This document shows, one piece after another, positions 47,318 to 56,108 of a DNA stretch of 64,000 nt; within the stretch, counting starts at the first letter, position 1; each line of letters opens with the position of its first letter. The stretch comes from Rhodobacter huangdaonensis (GTDB lineage: Bacteria > Pseudomonadota > Alphaproteobacteria > Rhodobacterales > Rhodobacteraceae). Under the pieces are notes generated by a model. The model was not told the origin of the DNA and ran no database searches. It saw only the letters and a list, made by a program, of their open reading frames with translations. The DNA lies in the NCBI RefSeq assembly GCF_004022465.1, contig NZ_SAVA01000002.1:437306-501305 (forward strand). Reading direction: 5' to 3'. The position numbers and the translations under genes were made by a program.

Positions 47318-48928
47318 TTACTTGGCGACGCGGAAGAGGTCCTTGCCGTACCAGGTTTGCATCACGTTCTCCGTCGGCAGGCCCTTGATGTCGGCCTTCA
47401 CCATGTCGACCTTGGCATAGTGATAGATCGGCAAGAGCGGCATCTCGTCGGCCAGGATCTGCTCGGCCTGGGTATAGAGCGGCTGCGGATCGGCCGCGGT
47501 CTTCGACTCCTTCATGATCCGGTCATAGTCGGCGTTCAGGAACTTGCCGTTGTTGTGGCCGGAGTAGGAGGTGAAGAAGTCGAGATAGGTCGAGGCCTCG
47601 TTGTAATCGCCGCACCAGGCATAGCGCGCGAGGTCGAAGTCCTGGTTCTGCATCTTGTCGGTGTGCACCTTCCACTCCATGTTGTTGAGCGTCAGCGCCA
47701 CGCCGAGCGGCTTCCAGAACTGCTGCACCGCGATCGCGATCTTCTTGTGATCGTCCGAGGTGTTGTAGTTCAGCGTCAGCTTCAGCGGGTGGTCGGGGCC
47801 ATAGCCCGCCTCCGCGAGCAGTTCCTTCGCCTTCTCGGTGCGCTCCTTCTGGGTCCAGTGCGCATAGTCGATATCGGGCATCTTGAAGCCCGCAGTCGCC
47901 CAGTGGGTCCAGTTGTAGGCGGGCTTCTGGCCGCCCTGCAGCACGTTGTCGACGATCACGTCACGGTTGATCGCATAGGACAGCGCCTTTCGCACCCGCA
48001 CGTCCTTCAGCGCCTCGGGCCCCTTGTCGGACAGGTTCACCAGATAGGTGTAGCTGCACGAATAGGGCGAGGAGATCGCCTGATCGGGATATTCCTTCTT
48101 CAGCCGCGGATATTGCCCGGCGGGGATCTCGACCCGGTCGAGCTCGCCCGCGAGATAGCGCGTCAGCGCGGCATTCTTGTCGTTGATCGTCAGCGCGGTG
48201 AGATGGGTCATCACGGTGTGCTCGGCATCCCAGTAGGTCGGCGCCTTGTCCATCTCGATGCGCTCGCCCAGCAGGTGCTGGCTCAGCACATAGGCGCCGT
48301 TGCCGACGAGATTGCCGGCCTTGGTCCAGTCCTGGCCGTATTTCGCGATCACGTCCTCGCGCACCGGGAAGGTCGAGCCATGCACCAGCATCTGCGGGAA
48401 ATAGGGCAGCGGCGTCTCGATCGTCACCTCGAGCGTGTGGTCGTCGACCGCCTTCACCCCCAGCTCCTCGACCGGCTTCTCGCCCGCGGTGATCGCCGCG
48501 GCGTTCTTCACCTGCATCAGCTCCATGTACCAGGCGTATTCCGAGGCGGTCTTCGGATCGGCGAGGCGGCGCCAGGCATAGACGAAATCCTGCGCCGTCA
48601 CCGGCTTGCCGTCCGACCATTTCGCCTCGGGGCGCAGGTGGAAGGTGTAGACCGTCTTGTCGTCCGAAAGGTCGAACCCCGTCGCCACGCCCGGCACCAG
48701 CTCGCCCTTCGGTCCCTCGTTATAGAGCCCCTCGAAGAGGTTGCGCACGACGTCCGAGCCCTCGACATCGGTGTTGATCTGCGGGTCCATCGACTTGATC
48801 GCGTCGAGCAGCCAGAAGGTATAGCTCTGGTTGGCGGCGAGTTTCGTCCCCTCGGGAACGGTCGCGGCGATCCCCGCGGGGGCGGCGGCGAGAAGGGCAA
48901 GGGCGGAAATGGCGGCAGAAAGTTTCAT
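47318..48928 (-). CDS. oppA: Oligopeptide-binding periplasmic protein, OppA type
   Basis: A 536-residue solute-binding protein with a signal peptide (MKLSAAISALALLAAAPAGIA). It has the SBP_bac_5 pattern: SYTFWLLDAIKSMDPQ, TAQDFVYAWRRL, AGNLVGNGAYVL, KALSYAINRDVI. It delivers oligopeptides to OppBC. GGAGG precedes the start. Longer upstream frames are shadows. First gene of oppABCDF. Confidence 0.95.
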   Translation of the reverse strand: MKLSAAISALALLAAAPAGIAATVPEGTKLAANQSYTFWLLDAIKSMDPQINTDVEGSDVVRNLFEGLYNEGPKGELVPGVATGFDLSDDKTVYTFHLRPEAKWSDGKPVTAQDFVYAWRRLADPKTASEYAWYMELMQVKNAAAITAGEKPVEELGVKAVDDHTLEVTIETPLPYFPQMLVHGSTFPVREDVIAKYGQDWTKAGNLVGNGAYVLSQHLLGERIEMDKAPTYWDAEHTVMTHLTALTINDKNAALTRYLAGELDRVEIPAGQYPRLKKEYPDQAISSPYSCSYTYLVNLSDKGPEALKDVRVRKALSYAINRDVIVDNVLQGGQKPAYNWTHWATAGFKMPDIDYAHWTQKERTEKAKELLAEAGYGPDHPLKLTLNYNTSDDHKKIAIAVQQFWKPLGVALTLNNMEWKVHTDKMQNQDFDLARYAWCGDYNEASTYLDFFTSYSGHNNGKFLNADYDRIMKESKTAADPQPLYTQAEQILADEMPLLPIYHYAKVDMVKADIKGLPTENVMQTWYGKDLFRVAK

Positions 48929-49184
48929 GAATCCTCCGGGATGGGCACGGGGCGGAAATGACGATGCGCCGTGCGGGATCGGGTGAGGGATGCTAGCCGC
49001 CGTCGGCTGCCCGCGGCAAGGGGGCGGGCCGGCAGTGACGCTACGGCCGCGCGGATCTTCGCCCGGTGCGCAATGGCGCGGCACGCGATGGTGCGCGGTG
49101 CCGCATTGCCCGTCTTCCCTTCGCCTGCGGAAGCGGCGAGAATGGCTGTGGCAGAGGCGACGGATCGCCGCGGGGAGGAGAGAC

Positions 49185-49643
49185 ATGATCACCATCACGC
49201 TGGAACACCCGGTGCAGGAGGAGCTGGCGCGGCTGCACGCGCGCCATACCGAGGCGATGCACGCCGACACCCCGCCCGGGTCGATCCACATGCTGCCCGC
49301 CGACGCGCTCGCCGCGCCGGGCATCCTGTTTTACGTGATGCGCGAGGAGGGGCGGCCCATCGGCATGGGGGCGCTGAAGCGCATCGACGCGGCCCATGCC
49401 GAGATCAAGTCGATGCATGTGCTCTATGAGCTGCGCGGGCGGGGGCTGGCGCGGATGCTGCTCGGCCATCTGGTGACCGAGGCGCGGACGGCGGGGTATT
49501 CCCGGCTCAGCCTCGAGACCGGTTCGCAAGACAGCTTCGCCCCGGCGCGCGGGCTCTACCTTGCCGCAGGCTTCGAGACCTGCCCGCCGTTCGAGGGCTA
49601 CCGGCTTGATCCGATGAGCGTTTTCATGACGATCGCGCTTTGA
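49185..49643 (+). CDS. GNAT family N-acetyltransferase
   Basis: A 152-residue acetyltransferase. It has the acetyl-CoA binding motif ELRGRGLARMLLGHLV (Q/R-x-x-G-x-G/A) and the C-terminal LYLAAGFETCPPF block. GGGGAGGAG sets the start at 49185. The substrate is unknown. It ends 52 bases before tRNA-Arg. Confidence 0.92.
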   Translation: MITITLEHPVQEELARLHARHTEAMHADTPPGSIHMLPADALAAPGILFYVMREEGRPIGMGALKRIDAAHAEIKSMHVLYELRGRGLARMLLGHLVTEARTAGYSRLSLETGSQDSFAPARGLYLAAGFETCPPFEGYRLDPMSVFMTIAL

Positions 49644-49695
49644 GCCCAAGCGGGCTTGCACGCGCGCGCCGCTTCGCGCAAAACGGGGAGCATGC

Positions 49696-49772
49696 GGCCC
49701 CATAGCTCAACTGGATAGAGCAAGCGCCTTCTAAGCGCTAGGTTCCGGGTTCAAGTCCTGGTGGGGCCGCCA
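49696..49772 (+). tRNA. tRNA-Arg(UCU)
   Basis: A 77-nt tRNA with acceptor GGCCCCA/TGGGGCC, D-arm GCTC, anticodon loop CTTCTAA (anticodon TCT, reads AGA), T-loop GGTTCAAGTCC and encoded CCA. It stands at the junction between host-like genes and the lower-GC region with the GTPase system, a typical insertion position. No direct repeat of its 3' end was found downstream. Confidence 0.95.
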
Positions 49773-50184
49773 ATCTTCCGGCAACATGCTGAAATTGAAG
49801 CGTTATCGGCTGCGTTTACGGGGATTTCCGGGGCCGTTTACTGCGTTCCCGGCTTGTTCCGGGGCGGGTGGCCCCGCAGATTTTGTAAGTATGAGCTGTC
49901 TCCACGGCCCCCCTCTCAGCCCGAGCTTCCAGTCGGGCCTGGCGGTGGATGCCGAAGCTGGCCCATAGCCGCCGTCCGATGCCCAACCTCGGTGCCGCGC
50001 TACGGCACGTCATTGCGGACCTTCGCCGCAACCGAAAAATTAGGTGATAGGCGAACTCACACGTTGTGGGGCAGAGCTGTCGTTTCTAGTCTCGGGATCA
50101 ATGACCAAGGCTTTTCGAGCTCATCCTTGGTTGCCCGAGCCGTCAATATGTTCTCGACACGAGGGGCGTTATCGGAGGGAAGTG
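49773..50184. other. Gene-free stretch after tRNA-Arg
   Basis: 412 bases with only poorly supported frames. No integrase follows the tRNA. The stretch looks like decayed or mixed sequence leading into the gene at 50185, whose GGAGG ribosome site is at its end. Confidence 0.45.
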
Positions 50185-50868
50185 ATGATCAACCTGAGTG
50201 CGGGCGAACGAGATGCCATTGAAGACATGGATGTGGATGCTCTTCGAATTGCCATCGAGGAAGCACGGAAAGCGCACAGCTCGACTGCAGTGACCCGCCT
50301 GCAGCTTTATCGCCTTGGCGCCTACGTCCAGGAAGCCGAACGGCGGTTCGACTTGGCATTGGCCAACCTGCGCAAGGCGAAGGCCGCGGCGAAGATCGCG
50401 AGTACAGAGCAAGCAACCATTCGTGCCGGATGGGATCTCGCCTCAGCAGTCGATCAGATGAAGGATCGGGCAAGACAGGAGAGGCGCGATGGTGAGCGCT
50501 TTTATGTCGATGACCACATCCACGAACCCTTCACGTTCCAACCAGAGATGACCGTCTCGGTTTCGTACCGCTGGCGGGCCACGGAAGACGACGGCTGGTC
50601 TTATGGTCGCATAGTCTTCCATCACCACCATGTTGCCCGGCCCCAGCCCTGGGATTTCGCTGATCGGCGCAGGCTCACCGCGCGTCAGCGCGAGAAAGAG
50701 CTATCGGAGACGCTCCAGCGGGAGTGGTATCGCATGCGCGATCTAGCCCTTTTCAGCGTGAGGGATTTTTTTCGCGATGGTGGCAACGGGGCCGACATCC
50801 CGGAGACGTTCGATGCCGTCGCTGATCGCGGCAGCTTGAATAACTTCAGTCTGAACTTCTGGGCGTGA
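50185..50868 (+). CDS. Unknown protein next to the GTPase system
   Basis: A 227-residue soluble protein starting MINLSAGERDAIEDMD, with GGAGG before it. The N-terminal half is helical and charged (LRIAIEEARKAHS, DLALANLRKAKAAAKI). The C-terminal half is Trp/Phe/His-rich (SVSYRWRATEDDGWSYG) and could be a small beta domain. The extra N-terminal frame from 50044 lacks a ribosome site. No family recognised. It is convergent with the GAP1 gene and may or may not belong to that system. Confidence 0.6.
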   Translation: MINLSAGERDAIEDMDVDALRIAIEEARKAHSSTAVTRLQLYRLGAYVQEAERRFDLALANLRKAKAAAKIASTEQATIRAGWDLASAVDQMKDRARQERRDGERFYVDDHIHEPFTFQPEMTVSVSYRWRATEDDGWSYGRIVFHHHHVARPQPWDFADRRRLTARQREKELSETLQREWYRMRDLALFSVRDFFRDGGNGADIPETFDAVADRGSLNNFSLNFWA

Positions 50869-51094
50869 CAACCTCGCAGCTGCCGATCTCCACACTGCAG
50901 TGTTTCGTGGGGCCATGACCGGGCAAATCCGTTGTTCACGGCCCATTCCCGCAAGCGGACGTTCAACGCGTGGCGCAGGAAATCACCAATCGAAAGGTCG
51001 GCGTTGCAGACAAAGCCGCCTCCCCTTTGCCCGATCAAGAACGTGGGGTACCCACGCACACCTCCGCCTCCGTGCGTGTATCAAATTTGAATCG

Positions 51095-53134
51095 TTACTT
51101 TATCTTCTTGGCAATGTAGTTGGCCCTCGCCCTGATACCTTTATCCTGCGCATCCTCAATCTGCCTTTGCACTTCAGCAAGATATCTCCTTCCACGGCCG
51201 CTCTGAGCTGCTTCGTCGATCAGCGAGATCGCGAGAGCGCTATCGTCCGTGAGACGTCCAAATGTCTCTGGATCGAGGTGGCGATCGACGAAGGCGTTTA
51301 CGACGGTTTCTCTGAACCGCGCGCAATTGTCCCATGCGAACCATCCACCCCAATCGAGCCGCTCGGTTACGAGACGCTCAGCGTCGCGTGGCAAACGGTT
51401 CTGCTCGAGCGCACGATAGACAGTTGCATAGGCGAAGCGGATGAGTTCTGCCTGCGATCGCGACCTTCGGCCGAGCGCGCGAGAGACCAGAAAAGCCGAA
51501 AGGAAGTCCTCGTCCGGCTGACTGACATCATTTCTAGCGGCGCGCTCCGCGATTAGCCATGGATCCTCCCCATAATCGTTCGGCACGCCATCCGGCTCGC
51601 TCATCCGGGCCAACCGAATGACTATTGCACGGTCGCCGATGCGCCCAGAGGCAAGCACACCCGCTGCAACCTCGGATCTATTCGCCAATGCCCTCAACCA
51701 CGCGTCGAAGGCCGGTCGACCGATCGCGTTGGCAAGGACCGCCGCAAGCGGCTCCGGTTGCATCCTCGCGATAATCACTGGGGCGGCTGCGTCGACTCCA
51801 GCTTCTAACAGCGCTGGGGCGACCCGCTCCGCCTGATCGGCGTCGACATCGGCCAAAAGATCGACATCCACGGAGTCCAGTAGCCAGAATTCCGCGCGGG
51901 ACATGACGTCGGGGCGGCGGGCGGCAACGCGGTGCGTCAGATGTGGGGCGGCGGTGAGCCCTCTCACGAGTTCATCCGCGGACAGGGCCAAGAGAGCTTC
52001 GCTCGCTCCTTGTCCAATCGCTCCGCCGGAACTCAAGGCGTCGAAGAAACGATCGGGTGACCGACGCCAAAGCGTCATGGCGATCCGCTCGGCGGAGATG
52101 GCCGGATCGGCCTGCCCGCCGGTCTGCTCAAGAGACTCGACGACGAAGTCGAACACCGCGTCATCAAGATCTTCGACTTCCTCGACCGCCCTGCGCGCCA
52201 CAAGCGCCCTCACCGATCGCGCTTGACGTGAGCCAAACGGGTCGAGGCTAGCGAGGGCCGAAACCGCCGCCCGCAAATCAGGACGGCCGCCTGAGAAGAG
52301 CGACGAGTACATCCTGCAAAAGGGGAGCATCACCTGACGACCGCCTTCGACATCGCCGCCGGTTCTGCGGAGGAACTCCCGCATCTGGGTCGGTTCGCTG
52401 GCCTCCAGGTCGACAAGCAGCGGCTTCAGCGCTGCCTCCAATCCGACGTCGGATGGAACGATGGAGTCCGGAAATTTCGAGCGTATATGCCGGTCGAGCG
52501 AGGGCGTGAGCAGGATGTCCAATCTGGCCCCCTTCTTCGAACGATCCATTCCCGCCAAGGTGCAGAAGCCAAAAGTGCGACGGAGGCGAGGCCATTGCTG
52601 CATCCATATCGCCGTCAGCAAGCGCTCGTCCGCCTCGGCATCGTCGGCCTCCGCAACGATCACGCCGTCCGGCTTGGCATACAGGGCGTTGACGATGTCA
52701 CGCTCGCGCTGCGCCAACGGGACGCCGCGCGTCAACGCGTTTCCGGGCGAAATCCCCTTCGGCACCGAATAGTCTGTCGTTTTCTGCGCCCCCTCAGGCC
52801 GCCTAAACAGGGCGAGCAGCCCCGTTGCCGACTTCAACGCAGCCAGGTCAGCGTTCTCAATGATGAGCGAATGCGTCCAAACGCATCCCGGCCGCGGCAT
52901 CTCCGGCGCCGCCCAAGTGCGGGCAAGAACATATCTACCGGCGCCTTCAAGGGGATATCCAGTAAGATAGCCCGAGACCTCAGGTTTCACGCCAGCTCCG
53001 GAGAGATCGCTCATCACGATCATCGTCCGCGCGTCGGCGCTGGTCAGCGACACCGAACTTGCGATCAGGCGGTGTCCGTCATTGTAACCATGCAGAGCCT
53101 GATGGATCGTTGGCGTCATCGGCCGATCAGCCAT
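51095..53134 (-). CDS. GAP1-type GTPase-associated protein
   Basis: A 679-residue protein matching the GTPase-associated protein 1 family. The GAP1-N1-like start is IHQALHGYNDGHRLIASSVSL with PGCVWTHSLIIE later, and a helical middle region follows to about residue 400. The C-terminal half is rich in Leu/Arg/Ala helices and ends in a basic tail. GAP1 proteins are thought to act with the GTPases of the same operon in biological conflict. It is the last gene, overlapping the end of the GTPase gene (53116-53134). Family assignment is from recognised sequence pattern, not a search; role is inferred. Confidence 0.82.
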   Translation of the reverse strand: MADRPMTPTIHQALHGYNDGHRLIASSVSLTSADARTMIVMSDLSGAGVKPEVSGYLTGYPLEGAGRYVLARTWAAPEMPRPGCVWTHSLIIENADLAALKSATGLLALFRRPEGAQKTTDYSVPKGISPGNALTRGVPLAQRERDIVNALYAKPDGVIVAEADDAEADERLLTAIWMQQWPRLRRTFGFCTLAGMDRSKKGARLDILLTPSLDRHIRSKFPDSIVPSDVGLEAALKPLLVDLEASEPTQMREFLRRTGGDVEGGRQVMLPFCRMYSSLFSGGRPDLRAAVSALASLDPFGSRQARSVRALVARRAVEEVEDLDDAVFDFVVESLEQTGGQADPAISAERIAMTLWRRSPDRFFDALSSGGAIGQGASEALLALSADELVRGLTAAPHLTHRVAARRPDVMSRAEFWLLDSVDVDLLADVDADQAERVAPALLEAGVDAAAPVIIARMQPEPLAAVLANAIGRPAFDAWLRALANRSEVAAGVLASGRIGDRAIVIRLARMSEPDGVPNDYGEDPWLIAERAARNDVSQPDEDFLSAFLVSRALGRRSRSQAELIRFAYATVYRALEQNRLPRDAERLVTERLDWGGWFAWDNCARFRETVVNAFVDRHLDPETFGRLTDDSALAISLIDEAAQSGRGRRYLAEVQRQIEDAQDKGIRARANYIAKKIK

Positions 53135-53979
53135 TCCAACGGCAGAGTTATGTCCGTGCTCTCCGTCCTTCCATCCATGACCTTGATGCGATCGGAGGGA
53201 CGATCCAGCTCACGCAGCGCAGCGGTTGCCTCGAGCTGCTCGCCCTTGTCCTGATCCTCGTAGACACCACCTTGTGCGCTCACCCCCCAGACGCGCCATG
53301 TCCAGGGATCGCGCCCGTTCCGCAGATACTGGTCCAGAAGTGGCAGCTTCGTGGAAAGAATTTGCTCAGGATCGAGCCCATCGCCTGCGACCTCGTCCCA
53401 TGCGGAAATGAGCACCGCCAGCCGGCGAGGCCCCACGAATAGATTGCCAGTCATCAGGAATTGGAGAAGCTCGACAACCTGCACCTGCGTGGGTGCAAGA
53501 TGGGGGCTCCAATCGACCAGATCCGCTGCGGGCGGATCGATCCCGGCACCCTTGACTATGGCCATCTGCTCGACGATCCATGCGGGAAACTTGATCGTAT
53601 CCCCGTTTACGATCAGCACGATAGACGTCGCCCTCAACGTCCCGACCATCGCCTCGTCGACCTCGCGCTTCTCCCACATCCCGCTGAAGTCCTCTCCCGG
53701 CATGTCGGGAAAGGACACTTCCACCGAGTGGCCCTGCGCGGTCTTCAAACGCATCGAGACGATTTTCATCCCATTCGTCTGCGTGCGTTGCTGCTTCTTT
53801 CCCGCGCGCCACCGCTTGGCAAGTGCGCTGACGTGCTCGTAGTTTCCTTGGCTGAGGCCGTCAAACTTCAACGCCGTCACAGAGCCGGCCTCCCGCACCA
53901 TGTGCCAGATGGCAGCGAGAAGGGTCGTCTTGCCTGATTCCGGAAGGCCGATGATCGATATTTCGGAATCGCCGCTCAT
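53116..53979 (-). CDS. P-loop GTPase (double-GTPase family) of GTPase-associated system
   Basis: A 287-residue GTPase-like protein. Walker A is GLPESGKTTLL, followed by the switch II-type FPDMPGEDF. The base-specificity motif is not a clear NKxD; SAWDEV at the expected place is the nearest, so nucleotide choice is uncertain. Upstream GAGGAG supports the start at 53979, and the ATG overlaps the previous stop by four bases (ATGA). It is one of two unlike GTPases in the operon, as in the double-GTPase (DO-GTPase) systems. Confidence 0.85.
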   Translation of the reverse strand: MSGDSEISIIGLPESGKTTLLAAIWHMVREAGSVTALKFDGLSQGNYEHVSALAKRWRAGKKQQRTQTNGMKIVSMRLKTAQGHSVEVSFPDMPGEDFSGMWEKREVDEAMVGTLRATSIVLIVNGDTIKFPAWIVEQMAIVKGAGIDPPAADLVDWSPHLAPTQVQVVELLQFLMTGNLFVGPRRLAVLISAWDEVAGDGLDPEQILSTKLPLLDQYLRNGRDPWTWRVWGVSAQGGVYEDQDKGEQLEATAALRELDRPSDRIKVMDGRTESTDITLPLEWLIGR

Positions 53980-55007
53980 CCAGCAGTCTCCTCGTTCGCA
54001 TCCAGAAGATCTATCATCCGACCGCTCTCCGATTTTCGGCGCGGAACTGCACTCGGCGCCGGTACGGCCTCAAGCCAATAGAGCAAAAGCCGATCGACCC
54101 CTTCTCCTCGCTTCACTTGAGTTGATTCCTTGGGCGACGCGGCAATGATGAAACTGCCGATCTCGCCGAGATAGCCGCCGTGTTTGAGCCTCACGGACTC
54201 GACCAGTTCGTCAAAATCACGGTGGGCGCGATCCACATGGGCGGAGGCAAGTACCGAGTCTTTCTTCGTCAGGACGATGGCCAGATGACAACCAGGGCGA
54301 AGGGAGCGCGCCTCGACCAAGGCATCGACGATCTGAGGTGTCGCGGCCTTGGCCTCGTGCCGATGCTCCGACGAGACCAAGTGCTCGCCGTTCACGAGAA
54401 GGGTGACCACATCGGCGCGCCTGATCTCAAAGAGGTCGCCAGCACGTGCGAGATCGTCCGCAGCGGCAAGGTAATCCTCACCAGACCGATCGCCAATGAA
54501 GAGGGAGACGACCTCGCCTTCGGACGGTCGGAGGTCGAGATGGAAAAACGTTGCCTCCGCCCCGGCGCTCGTCCGCTCGGTGTGCGGCGCATCCCTGCGC
54601 GATGCAGCACGCGCATCGTGGCATATCTTCTCGAAGCCGATCAACGTGGACGAACCCGCAAAGCCCACACCAGCCACGGGACCACCCTGTAGAAGATCGT
54701 ACACGCCTGCCACCAAGCTGGTCTTTCCAGCATCATTGGGGCCGATGATGCCTATCGTCCGTGACACACGGCGGCATTGCAACGCTGAAGCATCCTCCCG
54801 ATCGAGCGCATCGCCCAGTGAAAGGTTAAGCACCGCCGGCTGCGTGGCGGAGACGGCCTTTTCCTCCACCTCCTCGATGTCTTCGATGTCCTCGACACTG
54901 AGGCGCGTCGCATGCGGGCACTCGTCAAGTGGCAGGCCCTCGACGCACTTGCCATCGACCGCGACCTTGCATTCCTCGTTCGAGCATCCCGTCGGTTTGG
55001 AAGCCAT
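53976..55007 (-). CDS. Double-GTPase family protein with N-terminal cysteine cluster
   Basis: A 343-residue protein. The first 35 residues hold a Cys-x4-Cys...Cys...Cys-Pro-His cluster that may bind zinc. Walker A GPNDAGKTSLVAG follows, then the Asp-containing FIGDRSGEDY and the base motif LTKKDS, so this GTPase has more complete motifs than its neighbour. It starts four bases after the helical-protein gene and overlaps the next gene. The pairing of two P-loop GTPases with GAP1 and GASH genes is the hallmark of the predicted systems. Confidence 0.85.
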   Translation of the reverse strand: MASKPTGCSNEECKVAVDGKCVEGLPLDECPHATRLSVEDIEDIEEVEEKAVSATQPAVLNLSLGDALDREDASALQCRRVSRTIGIIGPNDAGKTSLVAGVYDLLQGGPVAGVGFAGSSTLIGFEKICHDARAASRRDAPHTERTSAGAEATFFHLDLRPSEGEVVSLFIGDRSGEDYLAAADDLARAGDLFEIRRADVVTLLVNGEHLVSSEHRHEAKAATPQIVDALVEARSLRPGCHLAIVLTKKDSVLASAHVDRAHRDFDELVESVRLKHGGYLGEIGSFIIAASPKESTQVKRGEGVDRLLLYWLEAVPAPSAVPRRKSESGRMIDLLDANEETAG

Positions 55008-55011
55008 CGCC

Positions 55012-56106
55012 TCAGGTACCCACGTAGAGGAAGACGTGCTCGCGGTAAAAGAGTTCGGCGAGCGTCACAGCAGGTAGCTGCAGATCGACCGGCAATCCAG
55101 TCAACCCCGCCCACGTCGCCTGCCAGGTGTCTGTCGATTCAAGTTCAGCCCGCTGCTCAAGCGCGAAGTGGATCGGCGTCGTCACCGGGGACACGAGCGT
55201 CGAGACCGACACCTCCGTCGCCCATTTGGCGCTGGGTGCGTTGACAGCGTCCACCAGCTTCAACTTCGTTGTCCCAACGCCCGCCCGGAGCAGCAGCGCA
55301 CGGACAGAGCCGGGGCCCGGCGAGACAGCCGTCATCTTGGCGAGTTCATGCGCCAGAGTCAAAGGAAGCAGCTTATCCTCGATCTTCGCGAAGGGTTTCT
55401 CGCTGACGTGGCTGTACCCACCCGTCAGCCACCACAGCATCTGCAACTCCTCCTCGTCGAGCTCTTGCCGATCGTGCAACACCTTGACGACCCGGTTCTG
55501 ATCCGACACGACACGTTCGATGGCGGCGGCGGTTGCATCGCGAAGGCGGGCGAACTCAGCCTGGATTTTCCCAGCTTCCATTGCAGCCAAGATTTCGGCA
55601 TCGAACTTGTATTCGACCGTCGGTGCTGCAAGCTTGATACTTGCAAATTCTTGCCGCACCTGCTTGCGCTCAGAGAGTTTGACGAGGGCGGCCTCGGCAA
55701 GTCCCGCGAGGTCCATCGGCAGTTCAGGCTTGCGGGAGCTACCCATCGAGGCCGTCGTCACCAATAGAGCCGCATCCGGCATGTTCGGTGCCAGCCGAGC
55801 AAGAACTGCCGCGGCGAGCACCTGTAGTTCGCGAGCGGAATGGGTCGGATCGAACGCGGTGTCACCGCCCGAGATCGTCTGCACGAGCTTCGAATGAACG
55901 GCGGCCAGCGTCTCGCTTTTCCTTCCCGACGCTGGTATAGGCGTTGGGAAGGCAAGCCGGGTCAACACTTCGACGGTTTCGTAATCCGCGGTCGCGGCCA
56001 CTTCCACCACGCCGTTCCAACGCTGCTCCCGTCGCGCACCCTCATCCATGAACGCCTCGGCGTACCAGCGGGCGAAGTCAGCGGTCATCTGAGGCGGTCT
56101 GGTCAT
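55012..56106 (-). CDS. GASH-type helical protein of GTPase-associated system
   Basis: A 364-residue, mostly alpha-helical protein (MTRPPQMTADFARWYAEAFMD). It shows the pattern of the GTPase-associated system helical (GASH) domain: TADYETVEVLTRLAF, LQVLAAAVLARLAPN, LQMLWWLTGGYSH, KLLPLTLAHELAKM. It is placed between the metallophosphoesterase and the GTPases with gaps of two to five bases, so it is surely co-expressed. It is thought to be an adaptor. Recognition is from pattern only. Confidence 0.8.
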   Translation of the reverse strand: MTRPPQMTADFARWYAEAFMDEGARREQRWNGVVEVAATADYETVEVLTRLAFPTPIPASGRKSETLAAVHSKLVQTISGGDTAFDPTHSARELQVLAAAVLARLAPNMPDAALLVTTASMGSSRKPELPMDLAGLAEAALVKLSERKQVRQEFASIKLAAPTVEYKFDAEILAAMEAGKIQAEFARLRDATAAAIERVVSDQNRVVKVLHDRQELDEEELQMLWWLTGGYSHVSEKPFAKIEDKLLPLTLAHELAKMTAVSPGPGSVRALLLRAGVGTTKLKLVDAVNAPSAKWATEVSVSTLVSPVTTPIHFALEQRAELESTDTWQATWAGLTGLPVDLQLPAVTLAELFYREHVFLYVGT

Positions 56107-56108
56107 GA

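Noticed and set aside
46145..48961. 938-residue plus-strand frame antisense to opp genes
   Set aside because: Shadow frame; the opposite strand has intact oppA, oppB and oppC motifs.
49761..50222. 153-residue frame starting inside tRNA-Arg
   Set aside because: It starts in the tRNA 3' end, lacks a ribosome site and shows no recombinase motif.
50900..51556. 218-residue plus-strand frame antisense to the GAP1 gene
   Set aside because: Its right half is antisense to a supported gene, and its left half has no ribosome site.
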